From NCBI GenBank assembly GCA_021204885.1, contig JAJPYP010000097.1, positions 1 to 7,233 of the forward strand: a DNA stretch of 7,233 nt, read 5' to 3'. Below the pieces are notes generated by a model. That model had not been told where the DNA came from, did not search any database, and worked only from the letters and a program-made list of their open reading frames with translations. Below are positions 1 to 6,498 of this stretch, piece after piece. Source of the DNA: Prevotellaceae bacterium (lineage in GTDB: Bacteria; Bacteroidota; Bacteroidia; Bacteroidales; Bacteroidaceae). A program made the position numbers and the translations under genes. Position 1 is the stretch's first letter; each line of letters opens with the position of its first letter.

Positions 1-1716
1 GCCGGCTTGCTCTGGGCCGCTTGCGGCACCACCCGCCGGCAAGCGGGGCCGGCGGCAAGCGGCATGGCGGTGGAGCTTACGCCCGAGCAGCAACGGCGCT
101 ATGACTATTTCTTCTTGGAGTCTGTCCGTTTGAAACTACAGCAGGAATATGATGCCGCTTTCGACATGGTGCGGCACTGCTTGGCCATCAACCCCCATGC
201 GGCATCGGCCTGGTACGAGGCTTCCCAGTATTACAACGCCTTGAAACAACCCGACAAGGCCGAGGAGGCTTTGGAACGCGCGGTGGCCGCCGAGCCCGAC
301 AACTATTGGTATTGCCAAGGGTTGGCCAACATCTACCAGCAACAGAACCAGACGGAGAAGGCCACGGCGCTGTGGGAGTTCATGGCCGACCGCTTTCCCG
401 ACAAGCTCGACCCGCTCTACTCGTTGCTCGACGCCTACAACCGGCAAGACAATTATGAAGAGGTTATCCGCACGTTGGACCGCTTGGAGGAGAAGACCGG
501 CAAGAACGAGCAGCTCAGCATGCAGAAGTTCCGCATCTACCTGCAAATGGACGATGACAAGGAGGCGCTTCGCGAGATAGAGAGCTTGGTGGCGGAGTAC
601 CCCAAAGACTTGCGCTACCAAGTGATATTGGGCGACATATACATGCAACGCGGCATGACCGACGAGGCCTACGACATCTACCGCAAGGTGCTTGCCGAAG
701 AGCCCGACAACGAGCTGGCCATGTACTCGCTCTCGTCCTATTACGAAGAGACGGGGCAGGACTCCCTCTACCGGCTGCAATTGGACACGCTGCTGCTCAA
801 CAAGAAGGTGGACGCGCAAACCAAGATGGAAGTGATGCGCCGCCTCATCGTGCAGGACGAGCAAGGGGAGCGTGACAGCACCCGGGTGATCTCGCTCTTC
901 GACCGCATCTTGGAGCAGGAACCCGACGACGCGCAGCTGCCCATGCTCTACGCGCAATACCTGCTCTCCAAAGGGATGGAAGTAGAGGCGTCAGCGGCAT
1001 TGGAGAAGGTGATTGAAATCGAGCCGTCCAACGCGGTGGCGCGGTTGACGTTGCTCGGCGACGCCATCAAGCAAGAGGACACCACGGAGGTCATCCGCCT
1101 GTGCAAGACCGGCGTGGAGACCAACCCCGACAGGCCCGAGTTCTATTACTACTTGGCCGTGGCCTACAACCAAGAGGAGCGCATGGAGGAGGTCATCGAC
1201 GTTTGCCGGGGGGCGTTGGACAATGGCGCGGCCGGCGACAAGAAAGACTTGCTCTCCGACTTCTACACCATCATGGCCGACGCTTGCCACTCGGTAGGCC
1301 GCAACGAGGAGGCCTACTTGGCCTACGACACGGCCTTGGTATACAACGCGGCCAACATCAGCGCCCTGAACAACTACGCCTACTACCTCTCTTTGGAACG
1401 GCGCGACTTGGACCGGGCCGAGGAGATGAGCTACAAGACCGTGAAGGCCGAGCCGAACAACGCCACCTACTTGGACACCTACGCTTGGATACTCTTCGAG
1501 AAGGGCAACTACGCCGAGGCACGCCTCTACATAGACGACGCCATGAAGAACGACGGGGCCGACAGCGTGGACATTGTGGAGCATTGCGGCGACATCTATT
1601 ACATGACGGGCGATGTGGAGGGCGCGATGACGTATTGGAAGAAGGCCGAGGAGATGGACAGTGACTCCAAGACCTTGAAAGAGAAAATAGAGAAGAAGCG
1701 ATACATAGCCCCATGA
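1..1716 (+). CDS. TPR-repeat lipoprotein, 5'-truncated by the window edge
   Basis: The reading frame is open from base 1, so the true start lies upstream; the in-frame TTG at 7 is probably not it. The first visible residues look like the end of a lipoprotein signal peptide: hydrophobic LLWAA, then Cys (codon 22-24), then Gly. The -3 position is Trp, so the lipobox is imperfect. From about residue 34 (counting base 1 as codon 1) to residue 555 the protein is a nearly unbroken array of about 13-15 tetratricopeptide repeats. Recognisable units include YEASQYYNALKQPDKAEEAL, LGDIYMQRGMTDEAYDIY, LNNYAYYLSLERRDLDRAEE and DTYAWILFEKGNYAEAR. TPR arrays are protein-interaction scaffolds; partner and function are unknown. 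A short basic tail (KEKIEKKRYIAP) ends the protein. The stop overlaps the next start as ATGA, implying translational coupling. I infer an envelope-located scaffold, probably anchored in the outer membrane facing the periplasm. It is TPR-only, with no enzymatic domain seen. Confidence 0.93.
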   Translation, partial: AGLLWAACGTTRRQAGPAASGMAVELTPEQQRRYDYFFLESVRLKLQQEYDAAFDMVRHCLAINPHAASAWYEASQYYNALKQPDKAEEALERAVAAEPDNYWYCQGLANIYQQQNQTEKATALWEFMADRFPDKLDPLYSLLDAYNRQDNYEEVIRTLDRLEEKTGKNEQLSMQKFRIYLQMDDDKEALREIESLVAEYPKDLRYQVILGDIYMQRGMTDEAYDIYRKVLAEEPDNELAMYSLSSYYEETGQDSLYRLQLDTLLLNKKVDAQTKMEVMRRLIVQDEQGERDSTRVISLFDRILEQEPDDAQLPMLYAQYLLSKGMEVEASAALEKVIEIEPSNAVARLTLLGDAIKQEDTTEVIRLCKTGVETNPDRPEFYYYLAVAYNQEERMEEVIDVCRGALDNGAAGDKKDLLSDFYTIMADACHSVGRNEEAYLAYDTALVYNAANISALNNYAYYLSLERRDLDRAEEMSYKTVKAEPNNATYLDTYAWILFEKGNYAEARLYIDDAMKNDGADSVDIVEHCGDIYYMTGDVEGAMTYWKKAEEMDSDSKTLKEKIEKKRYIAP

Positions 1717-2312
1717 CAAGACCCACGACGGCGCATGGCCGCACACTCCATCCATGCTTCAGGCTGCTGGCCTGCTTCCTGCTGCTGGCCTTGTGCCTTG
1801 CGGGTTGCAAGAGCTCGCGCAGCGGACGGACGGCGCCTTCCGAGCGGCAATATCTCACCTCGAAGGTGAAGCTCACCATCCCCACGAAGGGCGGCGCCGT
1901 CTACACCGCCACCGGCACGTTGAAATTAGTGGCGGGGGAACGCTTGCAACTCTCTTTCCTGATGCCCGTCCTAAGAAGCGAGGTGGCCCGTGTGGAGGTA
2001 ACGCCTAATGAAGTGCTGTTGGTGGACCGCATGGGCAAGCGGTATGTGCGTGCCACCCGCAGGCAACTGCGCGGCGTGTTGCCCAAGAAGGCCGACTTCT
2101 CCCTATTGGAAAAGGTACTCTTCACCGCCGCCGAAAGCGGCAAGACGCAAAGTCTGTCGGGTGCCGATTTGGGCATACCCTCTTTGAAGAAAGGGGAGAT
2201 TACGCTCTCCAACTTCAAGTTCGACCCCATCACGCTCACGCCCACCACGCTCTCCTCCAAGTATAAGGAGGTGTCGTTGAACGAACTGCTCTCCATGTTG
2301 CTCAGTCTATGA
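1713..2312 (+). CDS. DUF4292 family lipoprotein, LolB-like
   Basis: A 199-residue lipoprotein. The signal peptide runs to residue 31, with hydrophobic core LLACFLLLALCLAG and a perfect lipobox LAGC, so Cys32 is lipidated. KSSRSG follows the Cys. This is basic and lacks the acidic export signal that sends Bacteroidota lipoproteins to the surface, so a periplasm-facing location is inferred. The mature part starts with YLTSKVKLTI and continues with a beta-rich stretch around 62-115. The sub-motifs LKLVAGERLQLSF, SEVARVEVTPNEV and LLVDRMGKRYV match my memory of DUF4292. This pattern resembles LolA/LolB carriers (strand with 'L-W-S', then 'D...Y'), which suggests a role in lipoprotein delivery; that is inference, not a demonstrated function. 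The C-terminus (FDPITLTPTTLSSKYKEVSL) fits the family's last strand and helix. There is no other in-frame Met before the signal core, so the ATG inside the ATGA overlap is the start. It also overlaps envC by ATGA. Confidence 0.9.
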   Translation: MTRPTTAHGRTLHPCFRLLACFLLLALCLAGCKSSRSGRTAPSERQYLTSKVKLTIPTKGGAVYTATGTLKLVAGERLQLSFLMPVLRSEVARVEVTPNEVLLVDRMGKRYVRATRRQLRGVLPKKADFSLLEKVLFTAAESGKTQSLSGADLGIPSLKKGEITLSNFKFDPITLTPTTLSSKYKEVSLNELLSMLLSL

Positions 2313-3607
2313 AACGCCTGCTCTTCCTTCTCCTAAGCTGTTTGTGGTTGGCCGCGCCGCTTCGGGCGCAAACCAACAAACTCATCGAGGAGTTAGAGAG
2401 CAAACGCGGGGCCTTGCAAAAGCAGATAACCGAATCGGAATCGGTCTTGAAGAGCACCAAGCAGACCGTGAGCAGCCAATTGAACGGATTGGCGGCATTG
2501 AACGGGCAGATAGAGGAACGCCGGGATTACATCGCCACCTTGACCAAGGACTTGGAGACCACCGACCGCGAGCTTGTTTCGGTAAGACGGCAGCTCACCC
2601 GCTTGCAGCAGGAGCTGGCCGACCGCAAGAAGAAATATGAACGCTCCGTGCAATACCTCTACAAGAACCGCTCCATCGAGGAGAAGCTCATGTTCATCTT
2701 CTCGGCACAGAGCTTGGCGCAAACCTACCGCCGCTTGCGCTACGTGCGCGAGTATGCCACCTACCAGCGGCTGCAAGGCGAGGAAGTGTTGAAGAAGCAG
2801 GAGCAGGTGAACTTGAAGAAGCGCGAGTTGGAGCAGGTAAGGACATCGAAAGAGAACCTCATCAAAGAGCGCGAGCAGGAGGTGGCCAAGTTGGAAGCCC
2901 AAGAAAAGGAGCAGCAGAAGTTGGTGGCTAACTTGCAGAAGAAGCAACGCGGCTTGCAGCAGGAGCTTGCCAAGAAACGCAAGGAGGCCAACCAACTCAA
3001 CGCCCGCATAGACCGCTTGATAGCCGAGGAGTTGGAAAAGGCACGCAAGAAAGCCGAAGAGGAGGCACGCAAGGCAGCAGCCGCCGCCAAGAAGAACGAG
3101 ACGGGAGGCACTACCGCCACCAAGCCCGACGCCACCCCGAAGCCCACGGACAGCGGTGCCTACACCTTGAGCAAGGCCGACCGCGAACTCTCCGACAACT
3201 TCTCGGCCAACCGGGGCAAGCTGCCCATGCCCATCAGCGGCCCCTACATCATCGTGAGCCACTACGGGGAGTACAATGTAGAGGGGTTGCGCAACGTCAA
3301 GCTCGACAACAAGGGCATCGACATACAAGGCAAGCCCGACGCCGAGGCACGCGCCATCTTCAACGGCAAGGTGGCCGCCGTCTTCAAGCTGAACGGTCTG
3401 TTCAACATCCTCGTGCGCCACGGGGCTTACATATCCGTCTATTGCAACCTCTCCTCGGCTTCGGTGAAGCAGGGCGACGAGGTCACCACCAAGCAGACGT
3501 TGGGCAAGGTCTATTCCGATGCCGCCGACAACGGCCGCACCGTGCTGCATTTCCAGTTACGCAAAGAGAAGGAGAAGCTCAATCCCGAACCGTGGCTCAA
3601 CAAGTGA
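2309..3607 (+). CDS. envC: EnvC-like murein hydrolase activator (degenerate M23/LytM domain)
   Basis: A 432-residue secreted protein, close to the 419 of E. coli EnvC. The signal peptide is residues 1-20, with predicted cleavage after PLRA. Residues about 22-255 form a long charged coiled coil, interrupted near 110-160 by a helical segment (YLYKNRSIEEKLMFIF). An Ala/Lys/Pro/Thr linker covers about 250-285, and a C-terminal M23/LytM domain runs from about 303 (GKLPMPISGPYIIVSHYGEY) to PEPWL at 430. Compared with active M23 enzymes, the first zinc His is Asn (N334 in NKGID), D338 is kept, the catalytic His of the YxH motif is Asn (N380 in YCNL), and the HxH motif reads V412-L-H414. Two of three zinc ligands remain and both catalytic His are gone. 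EnvC is likewise degenerate and works by activating amidases (AmiA/AmiB in E. coli) for septal peptidoglycan splitting. The same role is inferred here. No amidase gene lies in the window. Confidence 0.92.
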   Translation: MKRLLFLLLSCLWLAAPLRAQTNKLIEELESKRGALQKQITESESVLKSTKQTVSSQLNGLAALNGQIEERRDYIATLTKDLETTDRELVSVRRQLTRLQQELADRKKKYERSVQYLYKNRSIEEKLMFIFSAQSLAQTYRRLRYVREYATYQRLQGEEVLKKQEQVNLKKRELEQVRTSKENLIKEREQEVAKLEAQEKEQQKLVANLQKKQRGLQQELAKKRKEANQLNARIDRLIAEELEKARKKAEEEARKAAAAAKKNETGGTTATKPDATPKPTDSGAYTLSKADRELSDNFSANRGKLPMPISGPYIIVSHYGEYNVEGLRNVKLDNKGIDIQGKPDAEARAIFNGKVAAVFKLNGLFNILVRHGAYISVYCNLSSASVKQGDEVTTKQTLGKVYSDAADNGRTVLHFQLRKEKEKLNPEPWLNK

Positions 3608-3619
3608 CGCGCCCGCCGC

Positions 3620-4615
3620 TCACTCGTTCATCGCCCCGCAACGGGGGCATACGCCTTTGGCACGCAACGGCTGCCCGCACCGACCGCAACGGTAGCGCGT
3701 AAGGAACAGCACGCCATACAACCGTTTGAAGAAGAACCACACGAAAAGCGCCAGCACAAGGTAACCTATATATATAGGTATGGTGATCAGGAAGAAGAAG
3801 TAGCACAAGATGCAGCCCGAAGCGAGCGCCAGCAGGCGGGCAAGCGCCTCCACGGGATGCAACCGGCGGAAGAGGTCGTCCAACACGGCCAGCACCACCA
3901 CAAGGAAGAGCCACACGCCCGCGAGGAAGAGCGAGAGCGTGAAAGGCACGTGGAAAGGCGAGAGCGTGGGGTTGAAATAGAAATGGAGCCACACGTCGGG
4001 TTGGAAATGTCGCATCGTCTTGTAGCAAGAGGCTACGATGGCGGTCAAGAGGCACAAGAAGAGAGGATAGAGACTCTCGTAGGCAAAGAAACTTACCGGC
4101 ACCCGCTTGGCACGCACGGCAAGGAAGAACGCCGCCGCCACAACGAAGCCGAAGAGCAGGATATAGACGGGGAAACGGGTGTGGGTAAAGAAGTAGATGG
4201 TCTGGGAGATGGCGTCCGTAGGGACAAAAGCCCGCAGCAACTCATGCTCGCTTATCCATCCCTGCTCCTCTTGCGAGTGGGCTAACTTCACCCACACGGT
4301 ATCCACATTGTCCTCGGGATGCACGGCAAACTCGGCCACCACCACCTTGTCGCCCTTATGCAAGAAGCTATATCGCTCCTTCACCGGCAAGTAGGCGATG
4401 GAGATGGAATCTTCGCGCAACTCCAAGTTGGTATTCCACGTGTAGTGCCGCGTGTAGAGGTAGGAGAGCGAGTCGCGCTCATGCTGTTCCATGGACTCGT
4501 CCGTCAAGTCGGGCGGGGTGTAACGGCATGACCAGAAGAGCAGTACGCCAAGCAGCGACAAGAGCCATGCGCACGGCAGGCGACGCCGCATCTCACGGAA
4601 ACGGGAAGCGCTCAT
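3620..4615 (-). CDS. Membrane protein with SH3-like domain, five TM helices and C-terminal zinc ribbon; function unknown
   Basis: 331 residues. The start is the ATG at 4615 because it overlaps the upstream stop as ATGA, sits 9 bases after an AGGAGG, and directly precedes the signal-like segment. Layout: basic residues, then hydrophobic 13-29 ending FWSC (Cys30, a weak lipobox or an uncleaved anchor). A soluble region of about 31-145 contains an SH3b-like pattern (HKGDKVVVAEF, VWVKLAHSQEEQGWI). TM segments lie at about 149-168, 183-203, 224-247, 259-280 and 282-298. The C-terminal ribbon has C310/C313 and C323/C326 (CGRCG...CPRCG), surely a zinc site. Positive charges (RAKR after TM1, RR after TM3, FKRLY after TM5) place the ribbon in the cytoplasm and the SH3-like part in the periplasm. 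I recall similar 'zinc ribbon domain-containing' proteins in Bacteroides but know no assigned role. Its position after rlhA suggests co-expression, not necessarily shared function. Confidence 0.9.
   Translation of the reverse strand: MSASRFREMRRRLPCAWLLSLLGVLLFWSCRYTPPDLTDESMEQHERDSLSYLYTRHYTWNTNLELREDSISIAYLPVKERYSFLHKGDKVVVAEFAVHPEDNVDTVWVKLAHSQEEQGWISEHELLRAFVPTDAISQTIYFFTHTRFPVYILLFGFVVAAAFFLAVRAKRVPVSFFAYESLYPLFLCLLTAIVASCYKTMRHFQPDVWLHFYFNPTLSPFHVPFTLSLFLAGVWLFLVVVLAVLDDLFRRLHPVEALARLLALASGCILCYFFFLITIPIYIGYLVLALFVWFFFKRLYGVLFLTRYRCGRCGQPLRAKGVCPRCGAMNE
3633..3648. other. GC-rich stem-loop at the meeting point of two convergent genes
   Basis: An inverted repeat can fold as CCCCG/CGGGG with a 3-base loop, or as GCCCC/GGGGC with a 6-base loop. 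It begins 25 bases after the envC stop and lies inside the last codons of the opposing zinc-ribbon gene, where it encodes the Cys-Pro-Arg-Cys-Gly-Ala end. No T-run follows on either strand, so it does not qualify as a standard intrinsic terminator. It may protect or pause 3' ends, or may simply reflect coding constraints. Confidence 0.3.
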
Positions 4616-6495
4616 TGTCCCTCTCCTCCTCTCTCTTCCAAGTCTATCACCTCCATTTGACAACGCTTGCAGTCGAAGGCCAAGCGGAAACGCCTGTCGG
4701 CGGCACCCGTCAGGTAGAACGGCTCCTTGTAGGGCGATTCTCTCTTTTGATATACGGGACACCACCCCATGCTGTAACGCAGGCAATGCTTGCACGTCAT
4801 AAGTGCGGCTCCCGGCACGGGTTGCCGCTCGAATGCCGGGTCGATAAAGGAGAGTCCATGCGTTTGGTAAAAGCGACGCGCCTGCTCGTTCATCACATTT
4901 CCCTTGTAACTCAAGGAGGAGGCAGGGTAAGCATGACGGGTCTCCCGCCAAGGCGCGGATGCCTGCGGATAGTTGACGCGGCGCACGAAGCGCAACTTCT
5001 CGGCCACCTGCCTGCGCCAGCCGGTTACTTCAGAGACAGGGATGAACCAATGGCGCGTAAAGGCGATTTCAAGCGGCGCGTTCTCGCCACACGCCCGCTC
5101 TGAAAGCTCGAAAGGCGTATTGCCCCACTTGGAGAGCGCCTCCCGCAACTCCCCTTCCCGGTAGTTTCGCGCCACCTTCTTGGCACAGGGAAAAGCGCAC
5201 GCCACGCGATTGCCCTCCTCGTCGGTCGCCGTAAGGGAGAAACCGAACGCGGTTTCGGCCAACCTGAGCGCGATGCCTATCTTCCGCTCGGCCGACTTGT
5301 GTGCCAACAAGCGCTCGAACGCTTGGTCATAGTTCCTGTAGACAGGCGTATTGTAGTGGATGCGGGGCAACTTGCTTGCCGGATAGAGCCATTTCCCCTC
5401 CACCTTGTTCACGCGGAAGCCCTGCAACGCGCCGCTGCCGTCTATATAACAGAGCCCGTCGCCGTTACAGAGCACGGCATCTCCTGTCAAGATCAAGGCA
5501 TCTCCGCGCCGCACCTTCAACTTGCCCACCTCCTCGCCTATCGACTTGGGCGTGCCGAACGAGGTAATCGCACGGTCGCGCCCGTTGAGGAAGTAGGAGG
5601 TGAACCCACGGTTGAAACTCTTGGCCGGTGAAGGCTCGAAAGTGTAACGGCATTGACCCGACGAGGCACGCACGTACTCCTTGCGGCGGGCGAAGAGCGC
5701 GTCAAGCCTTTGGCGGTAAGCCGCCGTCACGTTCTTCACGTAGGAGAGCTCCTTCAACCGCCCCTCTATCTTAAGGGAAGTAACTCCGGCATCGAGCAAC
5801 GCCTCCAACTCGTCCAAAAGGTTCAAGTCTTTCAAGGAGAGCAGGTACTTGTCGCGCACTATGGCCTTGCCTGCGGCATCGGTCAAGGTGAAGGGCAAGC
5901 GGCAGAACTGGGCGCACTCCCCACGGTTGGCACTGCGCCCGAAGCAGGCTTGGCTGGCATAACACTGCCCGCTGTAGCTCACGCAAAGCGCACCGTGCAC
6001 GAACACTTCCAACGCCATGTCGGGCACCGCGCGGTGAATGGCGGTTATCTCTTCCAAGGAGAGCTCGCGTGCCAATATCGTCTGGCGGAAGCCGGCATCA
6101 TGGAGGAAGCGCACCTTCTCGGCGGTGCGGTTGTCGGTCTGCGTGCTGGCGTGCAAGGGGATGGGCGGCAAGTCTAACCGCGTAATCCCCATGTCCTGTA
6201 CAATCAAGGCATCCACGCCGATGCGATAGCACGCCTTGATTATCCGCTCCGCTTCCGGCAGCTCGTCGTCGCGCAAGATGGTGTTCAGGGCCACATAGAC
6301 ACGCACGTTAAAGGTATGGGCATAGGCCGTCAGGCGGGCGATGTCGTCTATGGAGTTGCCCGCTGCGACACGTGCGCTGAAACGCGGTGCGCCGATGTAG
6401 ACCGCATCGGCACCGTGGTTCACCGCCTCGATGCCGCAAGCCACGTTCTTGGCCGGTGCCAACAGCTCTATTTTCCGCACCCCTGTCACACCCAC
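4612..6495 (-). CDS. rlhA: U32-family 23S rRNA C2501 hydroxylase, RlhA type
   Basis: 627 residues, similar to E. coli RlhA (653) and well beyond the shorter TrhP/YegQ type. RlhA makes 5-hydroxycytidine at 23S rRNA position 2501 and needs an Fe-S cluster and prephenate metabolism; members are often labelled 'peptidase U32', although protease activity is doubtful. Visible RlhA-like blocks are IELLAPAKN, HGADAVYIG, LNTILRDDELPEAERII, DALIVQDMGI, LHASTQTDNRTAEK, and the U32 signature EVFVHGALCVSYSGQC (163-178). C171, C178, C194 and C198 (RGECAQFC) are the likely cluster ligands. The DUF3656-like C-terminal half includes SFNRGFTSYF and YKGNVMNEQARRFY. It ends in a second Cys group, C568, C571, C579, C609 and C612 (TCKHC...WCP...DCKRC). 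The start is uncertain: GTG codons lie at 6495, 6489 and 6480, and the last gives MRKIELLAP. It begins 3 bases after metA ends and overlaps the next gene by ATGA. Confidence 0.93.
   Translation of the reverse strand: MGVTGVRKIELLAPAKNVACGIEAVNHGADAVYIGAPRFSARVAAGNSIDDIARLTAYAHTFNVRVYVALNTILRDDELPEAERIIKACYRIGVDALIVQDMGITRLDLPPIPLHASTQTDNRTAEKVRFLHDAGFRQTILARELSLEEITAIHRAVPDMALEVFVHGALCVSYSGQCYASQACFGRSANRGECAQFCRLPFTLTDAAGKAIVRDKYLLSLKDLNLLDELEALLDAGVTSLKIEGRLKELSYVKNVTAAYRQRLDALFARRKEYVRASSGQCRYTFEPSPAKSFNRGFTSYFLNGRDRAITSFGTPKSIGEEVGKLKVRRGDALILTGDAVLCNGDGLCYIDGSGALQGFRVNKVEGKWLYPASKLPRIHYNTPVYRNYDQAFERLLAHKSAERKIGIALRLAETAFGFSLTATDEEGNRVACAFPCAKKVARNYREGELREALSKWGNTPFELSERACGENAPLEIAFTRHWFIPVSEVTGWRRQVAEKLRFVRRVNYPQASAPWRETRHAYPASSLSYKGNVMNEQARRFYQTHGLSFIDPAFERQPVPGAALMTCKHCLRYSMGWCPVYQKRESPYKEPFYLTGAADRRFRLAFDCKRCQMEVIDLEERGGEGQ
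4616..4630 (-). promoter_or_regulatory. Shine-Dalgarno-like site for the zinc-ribbon gene
   Basis: On the minus strand AGGAGG (plus-strand 4625-4630) is followed by a purine-rich 9-base spacer and then the ATG at 4615. It lies within the last codons of the upstream gene (Arg-Gly-Gly-Glu-Gly), so it may be partly coding-driven. It is stronger than anything upstream of the other ATGA-coupled starts in this window, and it supports this start over the Met eight codons further in. Confidence 0.4.
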
Positions 6496-6498
6496 GGT

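Noticed and set aside
1101..1664. Arg/Gly/Leu-rich 187-codon frame within the TPR gene
   Set aside because: It is a frame-shifted reading of GC-rich TPR codons, with composition typical of a shadow frame. The TPR frame itself is continuous.
2393..3550. A 385-codon open frame antisense to envC, and similar long antisense frames at 136-957 and 991-1755
   Set aside because: The 2393-3550 and 136-957 frames are codon-aligned with the sense gene and exist because the sense strand avoids TTA, CTA and TCA codons. The products are Leu/Val/Gly-rich with no recognisable domain. The sense genes have signal peptides and clear families.
3764..3779. Perfect 16-base palindrome ACCTATATATATAGGT in an AT-rich islet, a possible operator
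   Set aside because: It lies mid-gene and encodes Ile-Pro-Ile-Tyr-Ile-Gly in a membrane loop that I recall as conserved in the family. No second copy was seen, so coding constraint and chance explain it.
4616..4951. N-terminal extension of the zinc-ribbon gene to a start at 4951
   Set aside because: The extra 112 residues lie in another frame of the RlhA C-terminus, look like random Arg/Ala/Gly-rich translation, and would bury the signal-like segment. The ATG at 4615 has an ATGA overlap and an AGGAGG.
4528..5103. Plus-strand frame of 191 codons opposite rlhA and the zinc-ribbon start; likewise 5653-6177 and 6316-6900
   Set aside because: No family resemblance, no start context, and each lies fully opposite strongly recognisable genes.
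4612..6495. Possibility that the U32 protein is a collagenase-type protease or the tRNA hydroxylase TrhP
   Set aside because: Length, the extra C-terminal domain and blocks such as NTILRDDEL and STQTDNRTAEK match RlhA, not the roughly 450-residue TrhP. No protease motif is evident.
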